From Trichosphaerium sp. ATCC 40318 (lineage: Eukaryota; Discosea; Flabellinia; Trichosidae), in NCBI GenBank assembly GCA_038496445.1, contig JALMLS010000354.1:434001-498000 (forward strand): a DNA stretch of 64,000 nt, read 5' to 3'. The notes below the pieces were generated by a model that saw nothing but the letters and a program-made list of their open reading frames with translations, was not told where the DNA came from and did not search any database. Made by a program: the position numbers and the translations under genes. Positions 34,356 through 47,022 of this stretch are shown in pieces (position 1 is the first letter of the stretch; each line of letters starts with the position of its first letter).

Positions 34356-37300
34356 TTACACACTGGTGGTTTGGTCTTCGTTACTGCCGCCTGTATCGCT
34401 GTTATTCAAATTGTCTCTTATATCAATGAAGGAGGGCCTATCAGCAGGCTTAAACTCCCAACAGTCCTTCATTATATTCTTCCATTTTGGAGATATACTA
34501 TCATCAACGTCTGGAGTATGACCTTCATCTCTAATCCTTACAGCAAGGTCCAGTATATCCCCTATTTCACCAAACGGTGATTTTTTGTAAATCAACTCCC
34601 ACATTAGCATTCCAAACGACCACACCTTATTTCAATGAAAAGTAAGCCTTGATCAAGACAGCAGAACATAAACGTACATCACTTTTGAACTCGTATTTTT
34701 TTCTGATTGATTCTGGACTCATCCACCTTACAGGACCAATATTTGTCTTTGTACTTTGTATAGTTGCATTAAATATCATTTTCCTTAAGAAAAAAATTAG
34801 AAGGAGCTTTATTCAATGCGTGTATTTTGGACGTACCTTGACATACCAAAATCGCTTATTTTCAATATGTCATCACTGGATACCTATCATTGTTAGTCAA
34901 CACACAGGACTACACAAATACTGCGTACCAGTACATTTCTACAAGCCAAATCTCTTTTGGGTTTTTTCAAAGATTAGCACGTGCGTGGTGTTAAAAAACT
35001 TGTTTTTTGATCGTACCTGTGAATAATATTGTTTGAATGAAGAAATACCATGCCGCTCACAATTGATTCGAAGTATGTTGTTAGTACAGTATCAGAGAAT
35101 GTATTTTTGGCTTTCAAGTATATATCTTTCAGAGATCCTTTTGCCATGTACTCAAGAACAAGCATAGGGGTACCATTATCGATACAAAGCCCAATTGTGC
35201 CAACAATATTTGGATGAGGGTCAAGTGCCAAGTTCAATTCAACCTAGTATGCCACTGTTAGGTTAAAGCAAACTAAAATACTTTTTGTAAAAAAATTGAA
35301 GTGTCTAAATGTACCTCAAGAAGAAACGCCCTGTTTTCTTCGCTATACTCATTAGCTATCTTTACAGCCACTAACACGCCTTTAAACTTTCCTTTCTTTA
35401 CTGAACCAAAACTACCAGATCCTGGTTGCAAAAAAGCTGTCAGTGGTTATTGCATGTGAACCAAGATTACCTATTTGTTGGCCTAATACCAGCTCATCTC
35501 TTTTCAATAAACTTTTAGAACCAGTACCAGATAAAGTGTCAAATGGTAAAATATCGTAATCAACGGTGCTTCTGTGAGTTTTAATATCCGCTGTTTGAAC
35601 AAGTTCTTCCACAGCCGAGTTTGTAGACTCATGCTTTTTCTTCTTTCTGTAGACCAAATATAGCACTAACAAGATAACCAATAATCCAAGTAGTACCACT
35701 CCAACTATAAGTCCAATCAATAGACCTTGACTTTGTTAGCAACAAACGTGAACTTGTTCAATAGAAAGGCTTGCTTTTTGAAGATTCGTGATTACGAGCT
35801 ATTATCTGCTGTCCAGTGTTGTTTGAGATTGATACGTTTAAAGTTTGTGTAGGTGAAGCTGTTGTGATCAAAGGCGTTGTAGGGGCAGCCGTTGGCATGG
35901 GCGTTGTAGGCGCAACTGTTGATGGTGTCATTGGAGGTAAGGCCATTACGCTCTGAAAGCAATTTGTAACAGGTTCAAACAAACATTCTTGTTTATAGTA
36001 TAGCTCCCCAAAAAAAATAAAACGATCTAAATACCAACTTATATCTGTATGAAAGTTTGTACAATCTGTTTCTTCGCGTAAACAGATCTGGTAGTAAAAT
36101 AAGAGTTACGTACTTCAATTTCAACATGTGATATTAACTTACCGCAGCTTTATCAACATATCCACAACCATCAGTAGCTGAGTTTGTACAAACTGCGAAT
36201 AGGTTTGGATGTTCACGGCATCGTCGAAAAATAGAGTTATGTGTTCTTTCTGTTGAGATACATTGACCGGTAGAGGTGTCAATTTACAAACAACTTTTTT
36301 TTTGGGGTTCAAATTGCTTACCTGTTACAACATCGCAGTAGCTTGGTTTACATACCTCATTTGAAAAGCAGTCTGGACACGCTTTCTTTTCACCTATTTT
36401 ACACTCTGGTCCTGTGTTGTTATACTCACAGTACCGAGGAACAAAGTTGCCATCAACAAAAACTACATGTAGGTTAATACTAATCAGTTTGTATCTAGCT
36501 ACCATTATTGTAACAGGTGACCTCAGGCCGTCTTGTTAACACTGTTGGATCGCAAAATGATTCGTGTTCGCCTAATGGAATAAGGCGATGACGTAGCATT
36601 TTGTACGTACAATGGATACTAACACGAGTTGCAGTAATTGGATATACTGGACTTGGTCGTGTTGTACAGCCCATATCAGCACTTAAACAGCTATCTCTTG
36701 TACACGGATTTACATCATCGCAAAGAGAGTCTGAACAAGTACAAAATTGTTCACAGGTGCACGTGACTCTACATCTTGGACCACAAAAACTTCTCACCTC
36801 TATGTATTAATAAATATAATCTGGTGAAGTAAAACAGAATAAGTACCTGGACATACTCTACGCGCCATGTTTGATAGAACTCTGACAGGTAAATCATCCA
36901 TTGTCTGCGCAATGAAGTGATTGGAATCATCAACTTTAAAACTACTTTCAGAGCCAATTTGAATTGAAATAATAGTGAACTCCTATTGTACGGAGTCAAT
37001 TGGATTCTACCGAGCGTTGCGAAGTACCTCAGACTCGAGGTTTTTCACAACAACTGATGAGTTTAAGTCAATGGTAAAGGCATTGCGGTGTTGATTAACA
37101 ATGATCATTTTGTTGTTTCTCTTCTTTCTACCGAAGCCCTCAATGTGAGTACTTGCCTCCAAAATCCCTAAAATTGTCTTAGCTGCTTTCCTCCTGAAAG
37201 GAACTGTACCTTCCGTCACGTTTGACGAAGATCCAATAGAGTTATCCTGCCTTATGCCATCCAAAGCAAGCAAGAATTCCTCTTTTGACCTAGTGGCAAG

Positions 37301-38521
37301 AGGCAATACGACTTGAGCTGATAAACGGTATAGAACGACTCCAACACGGTAGCCAAATTCATGAAATTTTAGAGGGTTAATAACACTTTTAATAAAATCA
37401 AAGTAGTTATCCCAGTTCAGGTGCTTAATACACGACTCACTTGACGCTCTATTATGTGATCCAAATGTTGAATTGTTTTGTATGCACTCAGTATCTATTC
37501 TATATATTAAAATGCTGTTCATGAGTACCACGTGCCATCAGGATTGGAAGGAATTACATTCTCCGAAGCATCAATTACTAAGAAGTACAACAATTAGTAA
37601 GCTGACTATGAAGTTCGGTAGTACCAAACACGAGATCGGTGGTATCCACACAAAGAGCTTGACCGCAAGTATTTGGCTGAGTTAGATCTTTGTATTCTTC
37701 CTTTTCGGTAGCAGACAGATCTATAATTGCACCATCATAGAATGTAAGTCTGTGTTATTGTAAGTTAATAATCAATTTTAATAACTGGCAGTAACCTTAG
37801 CAAAGATGTTGTATTCTTCTGTACGAATAGTTCTTTAATACTCATAAAGGTTGCATCGCTTCCAGGCGTTTTTTCTCGACGATACCGTGTACTTGTAATG
37901 TATAAGTTACTCGTAATGTCGGCTAAAGGAAAAATACTCACGTGTTAACCTTTTGGTACTTGAAAACAACATCGTCATCATCGTCGTCCAAAAAATAACC
38001 ACGATGAGTTATGGTTATATCATCGGCATCTAACACGGTACCAGGCCAATCTAGAGAAAAAGGAGAAGAGTTTTCCATTGTTACTGTTCCCGACATTACT
38101 CTAGCTATACAAGAACCTCCGCCCGGGCATATCAATGTTTGAGTAATTTTTCCCTATGTTCTTTTTTAACTGAGACTGTTTGTGTTCGTAGTTGAGACTC
38201 ACCGTCTCTCTATCCCATCTCTCTACAATATCTGATACTCTACTAATTTGTCCTTCGAAGTAAATAGTAAGATTATCAACTACCGTTGTAGAATCCTCAA
38301 AAGAAACTTGATATCCAAAAAATCCTCCTTTAACGCCCTTAGATAAAGATTACTTTTCTACAAATAAATAATTTGATCAATACTTTAGCACTACTGTTTC
38401 CATACATGACTGCACGTGTACGTAGCTGAGAGAATAAACTACTTCCTCCAATAATGGCGCAAAAACAACTAACAAGAAGAAATACTACTACGTTGAGGTT
38501 AGGAACATTGTTTTGTGTCAT
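34356..38521 (-). CDS. Receptor-type tyrosine kinase with VWA-like and Cys-rich ectodomain
   Basis: The start at 38521 gives a signal peptide (LNVVVFLLVSCFCAIIGGSS). The ectodomain has a beta-rich part (TLICPGGGSCIARVMSG), a VWA-like domain (FGYRVGVVLYRLSAQVVLPL) and Cys-rich units of the Dictyostelium type (CDDVNPCTRDSCLSADMGC). A Thr/Pro stalk follows, then one helix (LIGLIVGVVLLGLLVILLVL) and a basic juxtamembrane KKKKH. The kinase shows LGSGSFGSV, the VAVKIANEYSEEN lysine, LVLEYMAKGSLKDIY, HRDLACRNVL, KISDFGMSR (DFG codons 34845-34853), GPVRWMSPESI and SFGMLMWELIYKKSPFG. It ends NEDQTTSV. HRDLACRN and RWMSPE mark a true tyrosine kinase, not a TKL serine/threonine kinase. I do not see the VWA metal site DxSxS. 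There are many short introns, several with GTACG donors. The ligand is unknown. Confidence 0.85.
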
Positions 38522-39066
38522 TGCTAACCAACAATTGTTTTTCGCATGAAATCTTAACCCGATTTTGATGTATTTTGTTTGGGCTTTCCCTAGCGTTGAA
38601 ACTTAATGTTTGTGTACTCAGGTGTTTAGGTCGAGTTCCTATATTGCCAGTTTGCTAGGTCGTGCAAAAAGAAACCAGTGTAGGGTACATTATTTTCCCC
38701 TTTGTGATCCATGTGAAATGCTTCGTGATCTCGCGAAACAATACAACAAACACCCTGGAGAGATAAGCCTACGTTAGTTCTAAGACAGCACGTGTTGTAG
38801 AAAGATACTACATCGTCACAAAACAAATAACGACTCTGAAATAAATACTGTCACGTGTTACAGGCCATCTGAACCCTTTTTCGCAATAGGAACCAGGCAG
38901 ATTAGTAATTGAAACGACAAAAGGAACTTTTGTTTGTTCACAGATAATTGTCTATAGCTGAAACTGCTGTAAACTCTTGGTGACAATACATGGTAATTAC
39001 CCATCATCATAATGAAGCACTTGTTAAGCGTCACGTTTTATTTGAAAATAAAAACGGTATTTAATA
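38522..39066. other. Divergent promoter region between kinase and oxidoreductase
   Basis: These 545 bases lie between two outward-facing genes. Two CACGTG motifs (about 38790 and 38854) are present. No coding signal was found. Confidence 0.5.
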
Positions 39067-40955
39067 ATGATGGGCGGAAGCGCCTCCTCTGAGGTTTGTA
39101 CTTACGTTGTGATTGGCCTTGGGCAGCGTGGTGGTATTTATGCTAGATACGCAAGAGAGAATCCATCGTTGGCTACAGTAGTGGCTATAGCGGAACCAAA
39201 GGATAAAACAAGGTTGATTTAAAGCAAACCGTTACTAAATGTACTAATAAACAAAGGAAACGCTGGGGAACCTCGTTGAACGTACCCACAGAGCATCAGT
39301 ACACGGATTGGAAAGAACTAGCCAAAATGGACAAAATGGCAGATGCTGCCGTTATAACTGTACAAGACAGCATGCATAGAGAAGTAGCAGTTGCTTTAGC
39401 CGAAAAGGGCTATCACATATTATTGGAGAAGCCAATGGCCGTAAGGTAAGCCTAAGACGTTGACTACGCGCCATATATCAAATTATAATGCAAAGAGCGT
39501 TGTAGACTACGTTGTAGTGTTTTTCTGACATTAACGGTTTCTATAGCATGGATGGTTGTGTGGCTATTACAAACGCCATAAAGGCAAAAAATCTAGTGTT
39601 TAAAGTTGGACATGTCATGCGTTACACGCCACATTCACTTAAAATAAAAGAAATAATCGATTCTGGCGTTCTTGGCCAAATCGTCAATATTCAGCATCTG
39701 GAGGTACTCAAATACAGAATAGTACGTAAATTTACATGCTCAAGAACCATATTTAGCCTGTAGGTCACTATCACTTTGCACACAGCTATGTCAGAGGTAA
39801 CTGGAGGAACGAAGCTGAGTCTACTTTTTCATTGATGGCAAAAGTAAGCAAATAACGGTATTGTTCCCGTTTAACTCTATTTAGAGTTGTCATGATATTG
39901 ACTTGATAAGATGGTTTGCTGGGTCTCCTTGCAAGCAAGTTTCAAGTTTCGGTACCCCACGTGATGCATTTTCTAGACTATTTTTGGAATTTGTAGTTCT
40001 TCTAAGTCTTTATTGTTGCTTTACTTATAAACATGTTAACAGGCTCATTGTTGCATTTCAATGCTTCCAAAAAACCCGAAGGCGCGTCATCAAGATGCAT
40101 AGATTGTGCTGTCGAACAAACATGTCCATACTCAGCCAAAAAGATTTATTTGAACTCTATAAAATCTGGAAACAGGGTATTTACAGCTCTGTTTATCCGT
40201 TTTATCTTATTGAACTTAGGGTTGGCCAGTATCGGTTCTCGTTGAAAACCCACGTGTAAAAGATATAGAAGACGCAATTACAAACGGACCGTACGGTCGT
40301 TGTGTTTACGAGTGTGATAATGACGTTGTTGGTACGAGAACTAGACTTTTTCAATTTAAAAACTGATTGTGAAGAACAGATAATCAAGTAGTAAATATGG
40401 TCTTTGAAAACGGTATCACAGCTTCATTTACCATGATAGCATTCTCTAAAGATATTTGTGTGCGTAAAACGCGTATATTTGGGTCTTTAGGACAAATAGA
40501 ATACGATGGTAGAAGGTATGAAACAGAAATAAAACGATCCATAAAACCAAAACTTCTTGTTTTTTAATCATGTCGACTTCTTTTTTGACAACTAACTGTA
40601 CGTACACTAGGATTGTTCACAGCGACTTTGTTAAAAATAAAACATCCCAATACACGCCATATGCGAATGTAGATACAAAAATGCGTGGCCATGGTTATGG
40701 TGACTACTTTCTTGCAAAGGAATTCTTCGATGAAGTCAGCGAAAGAAAAAAGAAAAACTCAGAAACAGCCTTACCTGACAACTCAAGTGTTGATGAGGTA
40801 TGTGAATCTCGTTGAACATATTGAAGCTTAAACTCATATTAAACTAGACACTTGAGAGTCACGTGATTGTTTTTGCAGCTGAAGAATCCAGGAAAAAAAA
40901 CAAGATTGTGAATGTTTCAGAGATGCTTTCTGATTGTCAAGCTCAAGTTAAGTAA
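39067..40955 (+). CDS. Gfo/Idh/MocA-family NAD(P)-dependent oxidoreductase
   Basis: The protein starts [20 protein letters not shown], giving the Rossmann G-x-G-x-x-G. The EKP motif follows ([11 protein letters not shown]), then [37 protein letters not shown] and [15 protein letters not shown]. It continues with a Cys cluster ([18 protein letters not shown]), [20 protein letters not shown] and [15 protein letters not shown]. The C-terminal part reads [22 protein letters not shown] lysine and the HDID histidine are the usual catalytic pair. The family oxidises or reduces sugars, inositols and related compounds. The CxxC...CPY cluster marks a subgroup of uncharacterised members. The last exon reads [19 protein letters not shown] and ends at TAA 40953-40955. 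There are about ten short introns. The likely role is cytosolic sugar metabolism; the substrate is unknown. Confidence 0.88.
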
Positions 40956-42276
40956 AACCACTTTTAGTTCTTGCAGTTATATCAAAATTGAACTAAGGTT
41001 GGTGTTTCCAATCAAGGAGTTAAATTACACATATGTTGTCCTTCGTAAAGAAATCCAGTCGGTGGGATGCTCGAAAATGTTACTACAAGTGCTGGTGGGC
41101 TCTTTAGTGACCTAATATTCTAGGTACATCCTATGAAGTACAAAAAGGAAAGTGGCTAAAAAAGCCAAAGTAAGTTTACATTCATGCTACGGCGAATACA
41201 ATCTAATTTATGTGACGCGATTAAGAATTACAAACCTTTGAAAAAAGTACCTGGAATTGACTCCCAATACCCCTCCTGCGCGTAAGAGCTCTTACTGTAA
41301 TACTCACTTATACACCAGCCTTTCACAAATGTAACACGTACTGCGTAACATAGAGGTGCTTACGAATATGAAAAGGGTAAAGAACGTTGAATACGTTTGG
41401 GCAAATGCGTTTTCTTCACATGTCGTGACGCTTCGCCACTGCATTACCAAATCACGTGTTTAGAGTACTCACCATCGCATAGCGTATTCTTATACTATAA
41501 AGGCTAACTGGTTACTACACGCGGTAGACAGGAAAAGAAAACTTCCCAACATTATAGAAAAGTACTAAGCTTTAGATACTATGAAGTAGTATGAGACAGC
41601 AGTTTCTCATGAGAAAAGTTAGCCACATTTTGAGCAAAAATAGTTAATTTCACATCATACGGGTTAGCCTTATGCATCTATTTATTAAAGCGTTGTTACT
41701 AGCAACTGGGATATCACTTGGCCAACGCGTGGCAAAAAAACAAGAAAAATGTGAAACTACCCAAATTTTCCCGTGCCTAAATATTTGGCCTACAATCTGT
41801 TTCGCACAATCTAAGCACCCAGCTTTTGCTCGTAACAATCCTACGCTTCCTTGAATGTGCATCTTTTACCCACACCGTAAAACAACGCCTGAACAAGGTA
41901 CGTGCTCTATTTGGGACACTGAAAAACTGTCATCCCACGAAAATCAACAAGTTGGGAACAGGTAGGTTTGTGTATTACCCGCTTTGTAGTTTATGTCTTG
42001 ACCTTTCATTCCAATATTCACGTACGTGGAAAAGTATCTTACTCTGAGTAAGTTCAAAGCGTAAAAAAAAACAATAGGGTAAAAGTTAGGTGAGGTTTTT
42101 TTCAAAAAACCGAAAAAAAATAATCACGTGATGTAAAACGAAGAAATAATCCTTCAACAAATGTTGAGCGAAGTTTCCTTATTCCACCGTGCAGTGTGGA
42201 GGAAAATGTGCTTTGCGTACACAACGAAAAGTACAAAAGCAGTTATAAATACAAAACACCAACAGCAGCACACGTG
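40956..42276. other. Intergenic region upstream of the GH7 cellulase
   Basis: About 1.3 kb contains no recognised gene. Frames at 40912-41115 and 41826-42047 are short and unlike proteins. The last 150 bases before the GH7 start hold two CACGTG boxes (about 42125 and 42272), the second directly before the ATG. That is consistent with promoter or leader elements but not proof. Confidence 0.4.
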
Positions 42277-44083
42277 ATGAAGCTCTTCGCGGTTTTTTGC
42301 CTTATTCTAGTCTCAACGGCTTTTGCCCAACAAGTTGGCACCCAACAAGCTGAAAACCACCCACAGATAACCATTCAACAATGCAAGACCAAAGGAAACT
42401 GCCAAACGCAATCTAGATCTATTGTATTGGATTCCAACTGGAGATGGACCCACAAAACCGGCGGTTACACCAACTGCTACACCGGTAACGAATGGGATAC
42501 TTCTATCTGCCCTGACCCACAAACTTGTGCTGAAAACTGCGCAATTGACGGAGCTGATTACGAAGGCGTTTATGGTGTTACAGCAAGCGGAAATTCCGTA
42601 AGTTTGAAGTTGGTTACAGTAGGCCAATACGACACCAACATTGGTTCAAGACTTTACCTTTTGGAGGACGAAGAACACTACCAAATCTTTAAGTTAAAGA
42701 ATGCTGAATTTACTTTCGACGTCGATGTATCGAACTTACCTTGTGGTTTGAATGGCGCTCTTTACTTCGTTGAAATGGACGCTGATGGTGGTACATCAAA
42801 GTATCCATCTAACAAAGCAGGTTCGTAACGACTTCTTAGCTTTTTTTTTTTGACAAAATCACGTGCTCATTTTATTAAAACCTTTTTCCCGTATTAACTT
42901 TTTTTTTACTCTTAGGTGCCAAATACGGTACTGGTTACTGCGATGCTCAATGCCCACACGACCTTAAATGGATCAACGGTGAAGCAAACGTACTCGACTG
43001 GAAACCATCTTCGAACAACAAAAATACTGGTACAGGCAAATACGGAACATGCTGTACTGAGATGGACATCTGGGAGTCTAATAGCATGTCCACTGCTTAC
43101 ACTCCTCACGTATGTACCGTTCAAGGACAATACAGATGCAGTTCTCCTACCGAATGCGGTGATCTCGGTCCAGACAGATATTTGGGCGTTTGCGATAAGG
43201 ATGGTTGCGATTACAACTCTTACAGAGTCGGTAACAAGACTTTCTTCGGTAAGGGAATGAACGTCGATTCATCACAAAAGATTACAGTTGTTACTCAATT
43301 TATCACTTCTGATGGTACCGACAGTGGCGACTTAGTTGATATCAAGAGGTAAGCAAGAAAGTTGAACAAAATTGGATCTTTTTTTTGTTTTGGGTTTTTT
43401 TAGAATTTTTTTTTGTTTGGTTCCCTTCTCATGACCCTTCTAACCGATTACTCCAGATTCTACGTCCAAAATGGTGTTACTATTCCAAACTCTTACGTCA
43501 CTTACTCGAACGTTTCCAAGACCAACTCTGTTACTGATAAATTCTGTCAAGAAATTAAATCTTTCTTCGGTGATAACCCAGACTTTAACAAAAAGGGTGG
43601 TTTGAAAACAATGGGTCAAGCTTTGGATCGCGGAATGGTTCTCGTTATGAGCTTATGGGATGACTACTACGCTTACATGCTCTGGTTGGACTCAAACTAC
43701 CCTGTTGATAAACCAGCAACCCAACCTGGTATCGCTAGAGGTACTAAAAGCTCAGCAGTTAAAACTCAAAAGGGAAAACTGTAACGCCAATTTTTCCGGT
43801 TTTTTTTTCTGGAAATGAAAATTACTCTTAACCACCTTGAAGAACCGTATTAAATATCTCCGTGCTAAAAAATTGGCCGAAAATTAAACTGAAAAGTTTT
43901 TCGAAACAGCACTTGTTTTGTCAAGTTACTTTTGGGTTTTTTCGGTTTTTGTTCTAACTTTTTTACCACTCAGGTTCTTGCCCAACTTCTTCTGGTAGAC
44001 CACATGATGTCGAAAGTCAATATCCTAACGCCAACGTTGTTTACAGCAACATCAAATACGGACCAATTGGATCCACCTTTTGA
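42277..44083 (+). CDS. GH7 cellulase (cellobiohydrolase/endoglucanase), secreted
   Basis: Four exons (42277-42820, 42916-43348, 43457-43740 and 43974-44083) give about 456 residues. I chose the ATG at 42277 because it starts a signal peptide ([19 protein letters not shown]); an in-frame upstream ATG at 42196 lacks one. GH7 landmarks include [59 protein letters not shown], the catalytic [19 protein letters not shown] (E-x-D-x-x-E nucleophile and acid/base), DPFGQ-equivalent loops and [20 protein letters not shown] near the end. There is no cellulose-binding module or linker. GH7 enzymes cut crystalline cellulose processively or internally. Loop structure was not resolved, so exo versus endo is open. 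The third intron is long (232 nt) for this genome. GH7 is known in fungi, some amoebozoans, oomycetes, gut flagellates and crustaceans. Confidence 0.95.
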
Positions 44084-44484
44084 ATAGTGTAACACACTTT
44101 GTGCTTCGACAAATAAACCATTAAAACAAAAATATGTTTCTCTTTCTTGTAATTACCAGACCTTGAACGTTATATTCTTCAAACAATTGCTTGTGAGGTG
44201 AATACTATTGCGTGTCGGTTCACACCATGTGAGAAAGAAAGAAAATATTTTATGGCAGCTTCGTTTTACTAAAAGTGAGCCCGCATAAAAGGGAACGGTG
44301 CCCAGTACACACCGTGTACTCTACCATTCCATGCCACGTCATAGTAATAAATACGCTGCGCGTTATGATCAAACAGTCCAGTAGAACGTTGAGTTTTGTT
44401 GCGGTAGTATAAGGAAGGTTTTTACTCTCCAAACAGACCAATAACACGTGAGGTGAGGAAGCGACATGCGTTTATTAGTACGAT
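44084..44484. other. Intergenic between GH7 and GH29 gene ends
   Basis: Convergent 3' flanks. A minus frame at 44250-44447 has no similarity to the GH29 C-terminus, which is already complete at 44485. Nothing else is visible. Confidence 0.45.
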
Positions 44485-46413
44485 CTACAAAGGCTTACAA
44501 GGCTTGTACGCTCCAAAGAACTTGACATTAGGCGTCAGCTGCTGTTCAGAGAGAGTTACATTCAACCTCAGTTCCGTTACTAATAAGATAACATTAGAAC
44601 GTTTATACCGTTTACAAATGCTTTTTAGGGCAGGCACATGGAAATTGCGAAAGTATAACGTAGTAATACATACCTTCAACACTTTGAGAAAACAACGCAA
44701 TATATTTATTACCAACAGATGAGCCAGAAGCTACTACTGTCCATCCTTTCCCGTTTACGTTTGCCATAATATTGAACCTATCAAAGAAGATGAGCACATT
44801 ACATACTTATACGCACTCGTACGCTCTTATGAGTTGCCCTTTTGCTTGGTTTTCTTGAATAACAGCTCTATCAATTGTTTGTGTTTTGTTGAAACTTATT
44901 GTAAGTGTAGTTGCTAGTAGGAAGCGGGTAACGATTTTGAATAATAATAACGTCTACAAACCTGATCCCGAAGTGCTACCAACAGAAGATCCATAGCACG
45001 TCTTAATGTAAGAACCAAACTCTTTGTATCTTTGAACAGCATCGGGAGGCAAGACACCATCTTAACAGGCGGAAAAAAGTGAGAAGAAAAGCAGGAGATT
45101 ACGTGCTTGAAGAATCTCACCTGGTGTAGGAGCAAAATCAAGTAGCATATTACAATTATGGCCAATGCTATCATGGTATATTGACATGAGTTCCTTTAAC
45201 GAACGAAGTCCAATCTAAAAAACAAACAATAAGGAAAATAGTCAGAAAATAATCGGAAAAATACCAGTTTTACCTTCTCATTATAAAACCACGTGTCAGA
45301 ATTTTGAAGCGTAAAATCGCATTCAGGAGGGACCCAAACATTAGAGTTTTGATCTCCTGCACCTTTATCACCTGTAGACCATGTAGGATATGGAGCATGA
45401 CCAGTCTCTGAACCTATCCATCGAACAGCATTCTTGGATATACCATATCCATTAAATGCTGTAGCGTGAGGTTGTAGCTTTTCCAGGAGACTCGTGATTT
45501 TATCTTTAAGATCCTTAATTGTTTATTAGGCAAACCATAAACTCTTAAATAAAATACTCGGACTCGAAGAAAGGTACCGTTGTATATCCACCATCAAACC
45601 AAATCTCAGCAAGAGGTCCATTATTAGTCCAAAGCTCAGAGACCTGAGAAAAAACGATTTGATCGTATTGCTCTTGAGTTACTTTGACTTGTCCTGGCGC
45701 TAAAGGACCACCTGTGTACAGTAAGTTAAGCGCAAATGAATAATAAAGAACACTACTTCTTGGCTGAATACACTGAACATACCTTGTACTACACCATCAT
45801 GGACGTTCAAATACGAATTTGTTACAACGCTGTAATAGAATCCAGGTTTAATTCCATACTTGTTCATTGACGCAATGAACTGTTTCACAACGTCTCCCTA
45901 TACCAAAAAATTAATTCAGAATTGATGTCAGAGCTTTGTATCGTACCTTATAAGCGCTATTGTTAACACTGTAGTCATAGCTAAAGTCGAAATCAGGGAA
46001 CTTCGTTTTAGTGTGCCAAGTACAGAATCCACAATTATGTTTAGCGACATAGACTGCGTATTTCACTCCCATGTCCCTCTATTTAACAAAGAAAACACGT
46101 GGTTAGATAAAAGCCTCACGTGATTGTTCGGTTACCATCGATTCAGCCCATTGATCAGTATTTAGCGTCTTTGGGTTAAATGTAGATAAAGGAGGGACTT
46201 CACGAAGCGTACAGCCTTGTGTTCCTTAAAACACGTTATGTAAGACGGTTTTATTGTATAGAGCTTACCAGCAGCTGTAGCCATATTGAAGTGAATGATA
46301 GCGCCTACTTCCATCTCTTCATAAGCGAGTTGATCTGGTGTTGGTAAGGGAACACCATAACAGAGTTTTAAACACAAAAGTAGCAAGAAAGCAAACTGTA
46401 TTAACTGTGGCAT
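44485..46413 (-). CDS. Alpha-L-fucosidase, GH29, secreted
   Basis: The start at 46413 encodes a signal peptide (MPQLIQFAFLLLLCLKLCYG), then MEVGAIIHFNMATAAG, FNPKTLNTDQWAESM, MGVKYAVYVAKHNCGFCTWH and DVVKQFIASMNKYGIKPGFY. LWTNNGPLAEIWFDGGYT contains the GH29 nucleophile Asp in WFDG. AVRWIGSETGHAPYPTWST and HNCNMLLDFAPTPDGVLP follow. The C-terminal beta-sandwich reads AKGQLIRAYE-like sequence, GWTVVASGSSVGNKYIALF and ELRLNVTLSEQQLTPNVKFF, ending with a TAG at 44485. The enzyme removes terminal alpha-L-fucose from glycans, in lysosomes or outside the cell. It lies tail-to-tail with the GH7 gene about 400 bases away, so the pair may serve digestion of plant or algal walls. Exon joins are approximate. 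The C-terminal exons are the least certain. Confidence 0.88.
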
Positions 46414-47022
46414 AGTTCTTATGCTTTTTAAAAAGTGAGGTGACAGTCATGATTATTAGTTCACCTCGTTTTGAACTAAAAAAAGAAAGAGAAGCTCACG
46501 TTTGCTAAACTCTTTGCTGTTTACTCTATACAGAACTTGAATGGTGCCGCCACTTTCATAGTTTAGTGGTTTATGGAAGTATTTTTTTGCCACTATTAGT
46601 TGTTGCGGTAGTCAAATTTGAGGTATTCCATTCAATACTTTGGTACCATTCTCACTCACCTGTGTCTTTCTTAAGGAAATTTCATACACCCAACTATGGT
46701 TTAATACATTCATTTGCTATCAGCCTGCATTTATCCAAATGGATAGTGTACGCCAGCTAAAGACTTAATACCCTGAGAGGAATCACTAACTTGACTAATG
46801 ACTCAAATTTATACTATCAGCACTGCTAGATTAATGATACCGTCATCTGTGAGTTCCACAATAAGACAATCAAACGTATGTACGCCTGTAAGCTAGGATA
46901 AGTGACTATCGGCAGCCTTGGATAATGACAACAAAAACGCTGCTTATGTTGCAAGGTTGTATTAATTTTGAGACAGAAGCCTTTTACAAGCGCATTGTTA
47001 TTTACTGCATGCTTTGTGTAAA
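46414..47022. other. Intergenic, nothing recognised
   Basis: About 600 bases lie between the start of the GH29 gene and the end of the large CLU/LRR/E2 gene. No coding or RNA feature was recognised. Confidence 0.45.

Noticed and set aside
34356-35260. TKL-type serine/threonine kinase
   Set aside because: HRDLACRN in the catalytic loop and RWMSPE in the activation segment are tyrosine-kinase signatures; TKL kinases usually have HRDLKxxN.
42196-42276. Upstream in-frame ATG of the GH7 gene
   Set aside because: It would place 27 polar residues before the signal peptide; the ATG at 42277 gives a normal one.
44250-44447. Further C-terminal exon of the fucosidase
   Set aside because: The family's usual C-terminal strand (LNVTLSEQQLTPNVKFFGAY) is already present just upstream and ends at a stop.
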